64,000 nucleotides of DNA from Sphingomonas phyllosphaerae (GTDB taxonomy: Bacteria > Pseudomonadota > Alphaproteobacteria > Sphingomonadales > Sphingomonadaceae). The stretch is from assembly GCF_029623345.1 (NCBI RefSeq), contig NZ_JAPYKH010000005.1:180764-244763 (forward strand), written 5' to 3'. Below, piece after piece: positions 42,381 to 53,269 of this stretch. The notes below the pieces were generated by a model. It made no database searches and had not been told where the DNA came from. It was given only the letters and a program-made list of their open reading frames with translations. How positions within the stretch are numbered: the stretch's first letter is position 1; each line of letters opens with the position of its first letter. A program made the translations under genes and the position numbers.

Positions 42381-42392
42381 TACCGCTCGGTA
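42381..42392. promoter_or_regulatory. TetR-type operator TACCGCTCGGTA
   Basis: A 12-base palindrome TACCG-CT-CGGTA lies 22 bases past the TetR stop and 9 bases upstream of the -35 box at 42371. A related sequence, TACCGGCCGTTA on the minus strand, sits at the TetR start. The flanks AACGC and GCGTT followed by TTTTTT could alternatively fold as a bulged hairpin. Confidence 0.5.
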
Positions 42393-42413
42393 GCGTTTTT
42401 TCTTACGAGCAGC

Positions 42414-43031
42414 TCAGCGCGTCGGCCACATTGCGAGACTGGTGTCGACCACCTGCTCGAGTTCGGTGCGTGTGGCGCCCGAACCGGCCTGCACCGCCAT
42501 GCCCTGCAGGATCGCATAGAGATACTGGCAGAGTGCCTGCGGCGTGATGTGCGCGGGGAACTCGCCGGCCTGCTGCGCCTGCTCGAACCGCTCGACCAGT
42601 GCCTTTTGCGACGAGGCACGGCGCGCGATCACGTCGTCCTTGATTGACTGGCCCTCCGACCCGCAAGCGGTGGTGCTGATCACGCCGAGGCACCCCTTGG
42701 GGCTCCCGCTGTTGCACTGCGCGTTGATCGCGCCGCGCATGAAACACTCGGCGACGGCACGTGCGGTCGGCTGGTTGAGCGCCTCGCGCGTATAGGCCAG
42801 CTTCTCCGCCTCGTAGAGGTCGAGCGCCTTGTGGAACAGCGCTTCCTTGTTGCCGAAGGCGGCATAGAGGCTGGGCTTGGTGATCCCCATCGCCGAGGTG
42901 AGGTCGGCCATGGACGCGCCCTCATATCCCTTGGTCCAGAAAACCCCGAGCGCCGCCGCGAGCGCCTGCTCGGTGCAGAACTCACGCGGGCGGCCCTTGA
43001 CGGCGGAACAGGCGGTGGCAATAGATTCCAT
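42414..43031 (-). CDS. TetR/AcrR-family transcriptional regulator
   Basis: 205 residues. The N-terminal DNA-binding domain is typical (GRPREFCTEQALAAALGVFWTKGYEGASMADLTSAMGITKPSLYAAFGNKEALF, about residues 12-65). The ligand domain holds cysteines in ECFMRGAINAQCNSG...GCLGVISTTACGS, a pattern seen in the YxaF/TetR-C branch whose ligands are often small electrophiles or flavonoids; here the ligand is unknown. The ATG at 43031 is covered by an operator-like palindrome. The likely targets are itself and the downstream hypothetical gene. Confidence 0.9.
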   Translation of the reverse strand: MESIATACSAVKGRPREFCTEQALAAALGVFWTKGYEGASMADLTSAMGITKPSLYAAFGNKEALFHKALDLYEAEKLAYTREALNQPTARAVAECFMRGAINAQCNSGSPKGCLGVISTTACGSEGQSIKDDVIARRASSQKALVERFEQAQQAGEFPAHITPQALCQYLYAILQGMAVQAGSGATRTELEQVVDTSLAMWPTR

Positions 43032-43043
43032 AACGGCCGGTAT
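43030..43043. promoter_or_regulatory. Candidate TetR autoregulatory operator
   Basis: ATAACGGCCGGTAT (43030-43043) is an imperfect palindrome overlapping the TetR start codon. Its minus strand reads TACCG-GC-CGTTA in the core, the same half-site layout as TACCG-CT-CGGTA at 42381-42392. Confidence 0.5.
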
Positions 43044-43315
43044 GTAATGCGCCTGCAACGCCGCGTCTAGGTGGGCTCGGCTCGTCCTGTCGCAGCGCGC
43101 GGAAGAGCCGAGGGGGGTCCCGATCCCTTGGCGGCCCCTGATCGGTCGCTCATCCCAGCTTCGTCACCGATCGTGTTCCACCGTCGACTCGACCACGAGT
43201 ATTGCGACCGTCGCGGGTGCGGATCAGTGGATGGCCGCACACGTCCGGGATGGCGGAGGTATTCGGATGAGCGCGCCAATGCCAGCGGCATCCCCGGCCA
43301 AGCCGTGACGCGATC
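43032..43315. other. Spacer with one decayed repeat arm
   Basis: These 284 bases between TetR and the GH35 stop hold no supported gene. At about 43230-43258 there is a single arm similar to the right half of the dispersed REP-like elements (TGGAT...CGTCCGGGATGGCGG). I found no matching left arm, so it is probably a decayed copy. Confidence 0.45.
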
Positions 43316-44944
43316 TCAGCGATAGCGCCCCATCGTCACCTTCAGCACCTGCGGGCGATCGACCAGGTTGATGCCATAGTCGGTCTGGTCGCCGTTCCAC
43401 ACGCGCGACATGACCCATTTGCCGTCCTGGAAGCCGCCCTCCTCGACTCGCACCACCATGCCCTCGCCGCTCGCGGCGGAGAAGGTGACCCGTGCGTGGT
43501 CGCCCACCAGCAGGAACTCGTCGTCGGAGAGCTGCGCCACCGCGACGCCACCGACCGGCTCGTTCGCCCAGGGCGCGGGATCGGCCTTGAGCCAGGTCCA
43601 CTCGCGCATGCCGAACTGCCACTCGCCCCAGGTCGCCGCGATCTTCCACGCGCCGAGCGTGGTGGAGACGGTCGCGCCGTCGTCGGGCTTGGCCGCGCCC
43701 CAGGTCGGGCGCGAGGCCGCGAGCCGCGCCCAGTCGCGCGCGATCGGCGCCAGTGTCGCATAGGGCAGAGCGATGGCGTCGAGCGTCTCGGCGTCCAGTG
43801 CCTTCGCCCCCAGCGGGAAGTTGTAATAGCCGGTCGCGTCCATGCCGAACGGCGCATAGCCGATCGCACCACGGCCCAGCGCGGCGTAGAAGAAGCGCGC
43901 GAACTCGCGCGCATTGCCGATCTCCGGCACCATCAGCGCATTGTCGGGACGCGCGTATTTGTCGAGATACTGGACGACGTTAGCGCTCTTTCGATCGTAG
44001 ATGTCCGGCGCGGCGAAATCGATCGACGGCGCCGCCGCCTTCCAGATGTCGAGCACGTCCTGCTGCGGCCCGCCGCTGGCGACGCCGTCGGGATCGGGCA
44101 CGTTCGACGGCCCGGCGAGCGCGGCGTTGACGTACATCGGGAGCGGCTTGGCTTTCTTCCCGGCGGCCGCGATGGCGTTGACGTAGGAGGCGACGTACCA
44201 GGTGTTGAAGGCGCGGTCGGCCTGCGCCCCGAACGCCTGCGCCCAGGTGCCGCGCTTGCCGGTGCGCTTCGCCAGCGCGGGCGGGATCGGCTGCGCGAAC
44301 AGGCGCTCGCCCTCCGCGCCATAGTCGCGCGGGTTGCGATAGCTGCCCGTCTCATTCTCGGGCTGGACCATCACGACGGTGTGCTGCTGGTCGCGGTCGC
44401 GAAGATATTCCATCACCTTGACGAAGGCGCGCCGGTCCGCCGCCAGGGTCGCCTGCGACAGCGGGGTGAGCACGCCGTGATCCTTGCCGTCGCGCGTCTT
44501 CATCCTCGGAAAGCGGCGGTTGTCGAGCTTGACCCAGTCGGGCGTGTAGCCCGGACTCGTGTTCTTCCACGTGCCGAACCACAGCAGCACCACGCGCTTG
44601 TCGTGCGCGCGCGCCTGATCGAGCAGGGTCTGCAGGAAGGAAAGGTCGAACTGGCCCTCGCGCGGCTCGACCTGCTGCCAGGCGATTGGGATCTCGATCG
44701 TGTTGGCGTGGATCCGGTCGAGCACCGGCCACACCTCAGGCAGCGCCGCGGCATAGTTGCTCGAATTGTTGACCTGCGCGCCCAGCATCAGGAAGGGCGC
44801 GCCGTCGACCAGCAAAGCGTGCCGCCCGTCCTGGCGCACCAGCCGTGGCAGTGGCGCAGCGGCCTGCGCGCGCGCGGTCGTCGCGCCCAGAACGGCGGCT
44901 CCCGCCGCCGCGAGCATCGCGGCTCGTCCCCATGATCTGGTCAT
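43316..44944 (-). CDS. GH35-like beta-galactosidase (DUF5597 type)
   Basis: 542 residues with a signal peptide (AAMLAAAGAAVLGATTARAQA). The barrel begins with RHALLVDGAPFLMLGAQVNNSS and EIPIAWQQVEPREGQFD; the acid/base Glu is in MVQPENETGSY (about residue 195) and the nucleophile Glu in MVPEIGNAREF (about residue 340). A C-terminal beta domain (YGINLVDRPQVLKV) matches the DUF5597 extension found in xyloglucan-active GH35 enzymes. It would remove galactose from xyloglucan side chains in the periplasm. It overlaps the GH74 stop by four bases, so the two form one operon. Confidence 0.88.
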   Translation of the reverse strand: MTRSWGRAAMLAAAGAAVLGATTARAQAAAPLPRLVRQDGRHALLVDGAPFLMLGAQVNNSSNYAAALPEVWPVLDRIHANTIEIPIAWQQVEPREGQFDLSFLQTLLDQARAHDKRVVLLWFGTWKNTSPGYTPDWVKLDNRRFPRMKTRDGKDHGVLTPLSQATLAADRRAFVKVMEYLRDRDQQHTVVMVQPENETGSYRNPRDYGAEGERLFAQPIPPALAKRTGKRGTWAQAFGAQADRAFNTWYVASYVNAIAAAGKKAKPLPMYVNAALAGPSNVPDPDGVASGGPQQDVLDIWKAAAPSIDFAAPDIYDRKSANVVQYLDKYARPDNALMVPEIGNAREFARFFYAALGRGAIGYAPFGMDATGYYNFPLGAKALDAETLDAIALPYATLAPIARDWARLAASRPTWGAAKPDDGATVSTTLGAWKIAATWGEWQFGMREWTWLKADPAPWANEPVGGVAVAQLSDDEFLLVGDHARVTFSAASGEGMVVRVEEGGFQDGKWVMSRVWNGDQTDYGINLVDRPQVLKVTMGRYR

Positions 44945-47184
44945 TCACCCTCCCCTTTCGGATCGCCGTACATGATGCCGCGGCCGTCGGTGCCGACATA
45001 GACCCGGCCGTAGCGCCGCGGGTCGCCGCTGATCACGCGCAGCCGCAGCCCCCAGCGATGCGCCGCGTCGTTGATCTGGATCCAGCGAACGCCACCATCG
45101 GTCGAGCGATAGATCCCGCGCGCGCCGTCGACCGCCGCGATCGCGTAGAGTGCCGGCCAGGCGCTGCCCGGCGCCTCCTTGCCGAGCCCGAAGTGGTCGA
45201 TCCGCGCCGCGCTGTCCGCCCGGGCCCAATGCTCGCCCGCATCCTGCGAATGGTAGAGCGTGCCCGCGACGAGCAGCCACAGCGCGCCGGCGCGCCCCGG
45301 CACCGCCACCATGGGATTAGCGGCCTCGCGCCCCGTTGCGCGCGCGCCCGAGAGATCGCCGGGCAGCCCCTGCCCTGCCACGGCCGCGAAGCTGGCACCG
45401 CCGTCGTCGCTGCGCATCACGCGACCGCGCTCGGCATCAACCGCAAAGAAGCGGCGCGGATCGGCCTTGTCGGCGGTGACGCGCGCGCCGACCGGCAGGC
45501 CGGCGATCGCGTGCCAAGTCACGCCGCGGTCGCGCGTCAGTAGCGGCCGGTCGCTCTCGACCAAGAACGTCGCGCCGTCGGCCGAGACGGTGATCGCGGC
45601 GCTGCCGGTCTGCGCGCGCGTGGTTGTGCTGTCGGGACGCATGGTGGTCTCGCTCGCGGGAAGCCGGAGCGGCGCCCAGCGCTCGCCGCCGTCCTGCGAC
45701 CAGGCGAGCGACGTGTCAGGCACCACCGGCTTGTGCGTGTTGCCGCTGCGGACCAGCACCAGCGGTGCCGCGCCGGCATAATCAAGCGAGTTGGTGTTGG
45801 TCAGGAACGGCGTGCGGTGGACGTGCGCGGGCGAGCGCGTGAGATCGGCGTGACGAAAGCCGCCGAGGTCACCGAAGCCCGAGACCAGTGGCGCGCCGCC
45901 GGTCGGACTCACCAGCGTGATGATCGCGGTCTGCTCGATCCCGCGCGTCCAGGGCGCCCAGCGCATCGTGCCCGGGCGCGCGAACGCGTCGGTCGCGTAG
46001 ACGGTCGCGCCGGTGACATAAGCGGCGTGGGTGGGATCGAACGGATCGATCGCGAGCCCCGCGATCCAGTGACCGAAATTGGCTTGTCCGTCGAAGTCGA
46101 GGAAGGGCGTGGCGCTGACGTCGCGCGTGCTGCGGCGCCACAACTCGTCCCAGTGAGCGCCCGCGTCGGTCGAGCGCCACACCGTGTCGACGGGCTGGTA
46201 GCGATTGACCGTGCTCACCGCGATGACGCGTGGGTCCTGCGCCGAAACCGCGACGCCGAAGAAGCCGCCCGGCACCTCACCCGCGGCGCGTGGCGGGGTG
46301 ACGTCGCGCCACGTGCCGGCGTCGGGGTCGTAACGCCACACCGCGCCGTCTTTGACTCCGTTCGGGCCGATCGCGTCGCTGTAACTCAGCGTGACGACAC
46401 CGTCCCCGGCCACCGCGGCCTTGACCGGGAGCAGGGCGGCGCGCGGTCCACCCCCGACCGCGCGCCAGGTCGCGCCGCCGTCATCGGAGCGGAACAGGTG
46501 GTGCTCGCCCGGGTCGGCGCTGCCGACGAACATTCGACCGCGGCGCGCCGGATCGAACAACACGAACGACAGGCCGCCGTGAGTCGTCCGCGGCCGATCG
46601 GGGCGGCCGAGCCCGGCGAGCGGGAAGCGCGCCACCTTGCGCCACGTTGCCGCCGAATCGTCGCTGCGCCACAGACCGTCGTGACGCGAGCCGAAGAAGA
46701 GGGTGGCGCGCGCGTTGGGGTCGATCGCGAGCCGCTCGCCCAGGCCGCGCCCGTCCTCATTGCCGCCCATCGCAAACGGCACCGCAGTCGTGCGCCAGTG
46801 CGCGCCGCGGTCGCTGGAGCGCAGGATCGCGGCCGGACCGCGCGCGCCCATCCCGACCGCGAGATAGACGCGGTTCGCGTCGACCGGATCGGGCGCGACG
46901 CTCTCCACGCCCATGTAGCTTGGTTCGGCGGCGTCGTCCTGCAACGGCACCCAGCGCCTGGTGGCGGCGTCCCAGCGATAGGCGCCGCCCATGTCGGTGC
47001 GGAGATAGGCGAGCCCGCGCTCGGCGCGGCTGAAAACGATGCCGGGCGCGAAGCCGCCGCCGCCCACCGTCACGTTGTGCCAGGCATAAGGTGCCACCGG
47101 CGCAGCGAGAACGTTCACCGCCGGCGAGGCGAACATGGCGAGGAGGATGGCAGCCGGTCGGATCCTCAACCTCTTTCCTCTCAC
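44941..47184 (-). CDS. GH74 endo-xyloglucanase
   Basis: 747 residues from GTG 47184; a TTG at 47169 would also leave the signal peptide (PAAILLAMFASPAVNVLAAP) intact. GH74 enzymes are inverting endo-glucanases with two seven-bladed propellers. The mature start WHNVTVGGGGFAPGIVF and the first catalytic Asp in RTDMGGAYRWD (about residue 65) are hallmarks. BNR/Asp-box-like repeats follow (SSDRGAHW, SDDSAATW, SDDGGATW, STDAGAHW, SQDAGEHW), and the closing YVGTDGRGIMYGD is typical. Some residues could suggest a sialidase-like propeller, but the N-terminal motif favours GH74. First gene of an operon with GH35. Confidence 0.9.
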   Translation of the reverse strand: MRGKRLRIRPAAILLAMFASPAVNVLAAPVAPYAWHNVTVGGGGFAPGIVFSRAERGLAYLRTDMGGAYRWDAATRRWVPLQDDAAEPSYMGVESVAPDPVDANRVYLAVGMGARGPAAILRSSDRGAHWRTTAVPFAMGGNEDGRGLGERLAIDPNARATLFFGSRHDGLWRSDDSAATWRKVARFPLAGLGRPDRPRTTHGGLSFVLFDPARRGRMFVGSADPGEHHLFRSDDGGATWRAVGGGPRAALLPVKAAVAGDGVVTLSYSDAIGPNGVKDGAVWRYDPDAGTWRDVTPPRAAGEVPGGFFGVAVSAQDPRVIAVSTVNRYQPVDTVWRSTDAGAHWDELWRRSTRDVSATPFLDFDGQANFGHWIAGLAIDPFDPTHAAYVTGATVYATDAFARPGTMRWAPWTRGIEQTAIITLVSPTGGAPLVSGFGDLGGFRHADLTRSPAHVHRTPFLTNTNSLDYAGAAPLVLVRSGNTHKPVVPDTSLAWSQDGGERWAPLRLPASETTMRPDSTTTRAQTGSAAITVSADGATFLVESDRPLLTRDRGVTWHAIAGLPVGARVTADKADPRRFFAVDAERGRVMRSDDGGASFAAVAGQGLPGDLSGARATGREAANPMVAVPGRAGALWLLVAGTLYHSQDAGEHWARADSAARIDHFGLGKEAPGSAWPALYAIAAVDGARGIYRSTDGGVRWIQINDAAHRWGLRLRVISGDPRRYGRVYVGTDGRGIMYGDPKGEGE

Positions 47185-47223
47185 GCGATTTATCAGATTA
47201 CTTTAAAGCGGCTATGGCATGGA

Positions 47224-47237
47224 AGGTACCGCTACCA
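47224..47237. promoter_or_regulatory. Candidate LacI operator ahead of GH74
   Basis: On the minus strand TGGTAGCGGTACCT, with inner arms GGTA/TACC around GCGG, lies 40 bases upstream of the GH74 start. It agrees at 9 of 14 positions, including the TAGCG core, with TGATAGCGTTCTCA in front of GH3. Confidence 0.45.
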
Positions 47238-47266
47238 CAATGGCTTCCAACCGGCCCCGCCCGTGC

Positions 47267-47364
47267 CCGCCATCCTGAGCTCGTTTCAGGATTCACGGTG
47301 AGGCTAAACCAGCCTTGGTGGCACTCGCAGGACGGTGGATCCTGAAACAACTCCAGGATGGCGG
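47267..47364. repeat. REP/BIME-like 98-bp inverted-repeat element
   Basis: Arms at 47267-47295 (CCGCCATCCTGA...TCAGGATTCA) and 47336-47364 (TGGATCCTGAAAC...AGGATGGCGG) are inverted, with several mismatches, around 40 bases. Same layout and length as the copies at 8.9, 22.8, 52.1 and 60.1 kb. It lies between the LacI stop and the GH74 promoter. Confidence 0.75.
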
Positions 47365-47390
47365 CAGGAGACGAGCCACGCCCGCCCCTC

Positions 47391-48479
47391 TCACCGCGCC
47401 CGCGCGCCGGGGCGACGCCGTGGCGCTGCGTCCGATTGGCGTCGCACCAATGTGTGATCGAGCACGAGATCGGGCGCGCTCGCGGTAGGGTCATCGCGAC
47501 GCGCACGCAGCATCTGGGTCAGCATCTGAACCGCGGCGCGGCTCATGTCCGCGATCGGCTGGTGGATGGTGGTGAGCTCGGGCCAGATCGTCGTCGCTAG
47601 CGTGCTGTCGTCGAAGCCGACCACGGTGAGATCGCCGGGTACGTCGAGCCCGCGCCGGTGCGCCACCGCCACGCTGGCGGCGGCCATGTCGTCGTTGCTG
47701 GCGAAGATTGCGCTGGGCGGCTGCGCGATGTCGAGCAGCTCCTCGGTGGCGTCGAGCCCCGAGCGGTAGCTGAACAGCCCGTGCGCGATCAGCGCCTCGT
47801 CGATCGGCAGCCCCGATCCCGCCAGCGCATCGCGATAGCCTGCCAGCCGCTCCTCGCTCGCGGTCAGATTGGGGTTGCCGGTGATGAAGCCGACGCGTTG
47901 GTGCCCGAGTGCCAGGAGATGTTGGGTCATCGCGCGTGCCGCGGCGCGGTCGTCGATCGAGACGCGACCGATCCCGGCGGGCGAGCTGCTCGTCGCCACC
48001 ACCACGGTCGGCACGCGTGCGGCGAGCAGCACATCGAGCACCAGCGGCGAGTCGCACAGCGGCGGCGGGAGGATGATGCCGTCAAGGCCCGAGGCGACCA
48101 GTCGCTGGGCGACCTCCGCCTCATGCTCCCCTGGGTCGCATTTCTGCACCACCAGCTGGATGTCGCCGCGCCCCGCCTCGTCGAGACTGCCGAGCAGAAA
48201 GGCGCTGAGATAAGCCTCGCTCGGGTTGCTGTAGAGCAGGCCCAGCCGCACCTGCGACGCGCCCGCCAGGCTGCGCGCGGCGCGGTTGGGCGCATAGTCG
48301 AGCCGCTGGATCGCCTCGCGCACCGCCGCGCGCGTCGCCTCGCGCACGTTGTTCTCGCCGTTGATCACGCGCGATACCGTCATCGTCGAGACGCCGGCGA
48401 GCTGCGCCACATCGGCGATCGTCGGTGCCCCGGTCTGGCGCGATCCCGTGCCGCGGATCCTGCGGATGTCCCCACTCAT
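47391..48479 (-). CDS. LacI-family transcriptional regulator
   Basis: 362 residues. The N-terminal helix-turn-helix and hinge are clear (TIADVAQLAGVSTMTVSRVINGENNVREATRAAV...YAPNRAARSLAG, about residues 20-70), followed by a periplasmic-binding-protein-like sensor domain (LGLLYSNPSEAYLSAFLLG, GFITGNPNLTASEERLAGYRDAL, AIFASNDDMAAASVAVAHRRG, VVGFDDSTLATTIWPELTTI). It sits between the GH35/GH74 operon and the divergent GH3/esterase operon, and palindromes of LacI type precede both, so it likely represses this locus and responds to a released sugar. The ligand is not predictable from sequence. Confidence 0.95.
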   Translation of the reverse strand: MSGDIRRIRGTGSRQTGAPTIADVAQLAGVSTMTVSRVINGENNVREATRAAVREAIQRLDYAPNRAARSLAGASQVRLGLLYSNPSEAYLSAFLLGSLDEAGRGDIQLVVQKCDPGEHEAEVAQRLVASGLDGIILPPPLCDSPLVLDVLLAARVPTVVVATSSSPAGIGRVSIDDRAAARAMTQHLLALGHQRVGFITGNPNLTASEERLAGYRDALAGSGLPIDEALIAHGLFSYRSGLDATEELLDIAQPPSAIFASNDDMAAASVAVAHRRGLDVPGDLTVVGFDDSTLATTIWPELTTIHQPIADMSRAAVQMLTQMLRARRDDPTASAPDLVLDHTLVRRQSDAAPRRRPGARAR

Positions 48480-48534
48480 GGCTGCGATACGTACCAGTAA
48501 AAGGCGCCGCGCCTAGTCGCGCTGACGAAAATGC

Positions 48535-48548
48535 TGATAGCGTTCTCA
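48535..48548. promoter_or_regulatory. Candidate LacI operator between lacI-type gene and GH3
   Basis: TGATAGCGTTCTCA is an imperfect palindrome (TGA/TCA ends, central CG) of the type bound by LacI proteins. It lies 55 bases upstream of the regulator start and 77 bases upstream of the GH3 start, so it could control both directions. Confidence 0.55.
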
Positions 48549-48624
48549 AGTAGCCGCTTCTATGTTCACGCCGTTTACGGGATCGCACCGTCAGGGGCTG
48601 GCGACCCGTCTCGGGAGGGGAAGA

Positions 48625-51020
<2,396 letters not shown>

Positions 51021-51024
<4 letters not shown>

Positions 51025-52028
51025 CGATGGACCTGCCCGGGAACCTGCCCAGCCGCCGCACCGTGGTCGCTGCGCTCACCGCCGCGCCGCTCGCCACGCC
51101 TTTCGCCGCCGCCGCCGCACCCGCGGCGCCGGACGATATTCCCGGCGCGACGATCCTGCTTTGGCCTGACGCCGCGCCCGGCGCGCCCGCGACGCTGCCG
51201 ACGCCCAAGATCGAGCAACGATCGAAGGACGCGAGCTTCAACGATCGGTGGGTCACCGGCGTGGCGCGGCCGGGCCTGACGGTACGCCGTCCGGCGCGCG
51301 CCAACGGCGCCGCGGTGCTGCTCATTCCCGGGGGTGGCTACGGCTTCATCGCCTGGGACAATGAGGGGGAGGAACAGGCGCGCTGGCTCAACAAGCTGGG
51401 CGTCACCTGCTTCATCCTCTCCTACCGGCTGCCTGCGGAGGGCTGGGGCAATCGCGCGCTGGTACCGCTCCAGGACGCCCAGCGCGCGGTGCGCGTGATC
51501 CGCGCGCGCGCGAGTGAGTTCGGGGTCGATCCCAAGCGGGTCGCGGCGCTGGGCTTCTCCGCGGGCGGGCATCTCGCCGGCAGTCTCGCCACGCGCCACG
51601 CCGAGCCGGTCTACGCGCCGGTCGACCCCGCCGACGAACAATCGGCGCGGCCCGATCTCGCCGGGCTGATCTACCCGGTGGTCACACTGGCGGAGTCGTT
51701 CACGCACCAGGGCTCGCGCGACAATCTGCTGGGCACGCCGTCGAGCGACGCGCAGCGCCGCGACGCCTCGGTCGAGCGCCGCGTGACGGCCGACACGCCG
51801 CCGGTCTTCCTCGTCCATGCGAGCGACGACAACACGGTGCCGATCGAGAACAGCCTGGTGCTGTACCAGGCGCTGCTGGCGGCGAAGCGGCCGGCGGAGC
51901 TGCACGCCTTTGACCAGGGCGGCCACGGCTTTGGTACGCGCCTGCCCGACAGCGCGCCCGGGTCGGTCTGGCCGAAGCTCTTCGCGGCGTACGCGGCGCG
52001 GCAGCGGGTTTTCCCCACGTCGGGGTAA
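51021..52028 (+). CDS. Secreted alpha/beta-hydrolase, probable carbohydrate esterase
   Basis: 335 residues from the ATG overlapping the GH3 stop (ATGA). A Tat/Sec-type signal (SRRTVVAALTAAPLATPFAAAAA) precedes the catalytic domain. The oxyanion motif IPGGGYGFIAWDNEGEE, nucleophile GFSAGGHLAGS (Ser about residue 180), Asp in HASDDNTVP and His in GGHGFGTR form a full triad. This is the BD-FAE/acetyl-xylan-esterase-like group. Linked to GH3, it probably removes acetyl groups from plant hemicellulose, perhaps xyloglucan. Substrate is inferred only. The frame also runs open far upstream inside GH3, which is a shadow. Confidence 0.9.
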
Positions 52029-52103
52029 AGCGGCCGCAGGGAGCGAAACCTGTCATTCCGGCGGCACCGTCACTTATGTCACGCCGCGGCGCCCGACCTT
52101 CCT

Positions 52104-52200
52104 CCGTCATTCCCGCGCAGGCGGGCATCCACATACGCTGTACGATCAGCTGGAGGCGGGACGTCTGCGCGTCTGGATCCCCGCCTGCGCGCGGATGACG
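52104..52200. repeat. REP/BIME-like 97-bp inverted-repeat element
   Basis: Left arm 52104-52131 (CCGTCATTCCCGC...GGGCATCCA) and right arm about 52174-52200 (TGGATCCCCGCC...GGATGACG) are inverted around 42 bases. It sits between the convergent esterase and mltG genes, in a 260-base gap with nothing else recognisable. Confidence 0.75.
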
Positions 52201-52288
52201 AAGATTAAGTGCCGGCGCTCATCAACGTTGTTCGGAGCCGCGACATGAACTTCGCTTCCTCTCGTCTCCTCGCTCCGCCTCGTCCCCC

Positions 52289-53257
52289 TCACATCTCCCC
52301 GCGCGTGCGCCGGATCGCGAACCAGCGCTTCACATTGGCGTTGTGCTGCTCGAGGGTGTCGGCGAAGACGTGCCCGCCGCTACCGTCCGCCACGAAATAG
52401 AGCGCGCGTGACGGCGCCGGATCGAGCACCGCGTCGATCGACAGCCGCCCCGGGTTGGCGATCGGTCCGACCGGCAGGCCGGTCGAGGCGTAGGTGTTGT
52501 AGCCGTTCTTGGCGTGCAGCTCGCTCTGACGGATGCGGCGGCCCAGCGGGCGACCCTTGGTGATCGGGTAGATCACGGTCGGGTCGGCCTGGAGCGGCAT
52601 GCCGAGCCGCAACCGGTTCGAGTAGACCGCCGCCACCATCCGCCGCTCCGCCGGCTTGCCGGTCTCTTTCTCAACGATCGAGGCGAGCACCAGCGCCTGC
52701 TGCGGCGTCGTCACCGCCGACGTCGGCCTGCGCCGCTTCCATGCGGCGGCGAGATAGTCGCGCATCGCGCGCTGCATGCGCGCCAGCACCGCGGCGCGCG
52801 GCTCGCCGCGCTCGAACGCATAGCCGTCGGGCAGCACCGATCCCTCCGCGGGCGCCGCGACGTCGCCGCTCAGCGCGTCGGCGCGCAGCAGGACGTCGCG
52901 CACCATTACCGCTGGCAGCCCCTCGGGGATGACCACCAGCCGCTGCACCACCTTGCCGCTCTGGAGCAGCGCGAGCACCTGCGACGCGCTGGCCCGCGCG
53001 GAAATCGCATATTCGCCCGCGCGGATCGGTGTCGCGCTGCCAAACAGCCGCGCCTGCAAGCGGAAGCGGCGCGCCGAGGCGATCACGCCCGCGCGCTCGA
53101 GCGCAGTGGCCGCACCCGCGAGCGAGCTGCCCTCGGCGACGGTCACGGTCGCGTCACGCCGTAGCGGGCCGGCGCCCTTCCAGCCCTGCGCCACCCACAC
53201 GCCCGCGCCGAACAGCAGCAGTGCGACGATCAGTCCGAGGCAGCCGAGCCGGCGCAT
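52289..53257 (-). CDS. mltG: Endolytic peptidoglycan transglycosylase MltG
   Basis: 322 residues. MltG cuts nascent glycan strands and sets their length. One N-terminal membrane helix (LGCLGLIVALLLFGAGVWVA), a LysM-like segment (TVTVAEGSSLAGAATALERAGVI), then the YceG catalytic domain with the Glu in LASIVEKETG (about residue 195), RLRLGMPLQADPTVIY, YNTYASTGLPVGPIANPG and the terminal FVADGSGGHVFADTLEQHNANVKRW. It lies 12 bases after fabF, as the last gene of the fabG-acpP-fabF-mltG run. Confidence 0.95.
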   Translation of the reverse strand: MRRLGCLGLIVALLLFGAGVWVAQGWKGAGPLRRDATVTVAEGSSLAGAATALERAGVIASARRFRLQARLFGSATPIRAGEYAISARASASQVLALLQSGKVVQRLVVIPEGLPAVMVRDVLLRADALSGDVAAPAEGSVLPDGYAFERGEPRAAVLARMQRAMRDYLAAAWKRRRPTSAVTTPQQALVLASIVEKETGKPAERRMVAAVYSNRLRLGMPLQADPTVIYPITKGRPLGRRIRQSELHAKNGYNTYASTGLPVGPIANPGRLSIDAVLDPAPSRALYFVADGSGGHVFADTLEQHNANVKRWFAIRRTRGEM

Positions 53258-53269
53258 GACTCAGCGGCC

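Noticed and set aside
42370..42404. Terminator reading of AACGC...GCGTTTTTTCTT
   Set aside because: Both neighbouring genes are on the minus strand, where the T-run would precede the hairpin; the operator interpretation of the inner palindrome is preferred.
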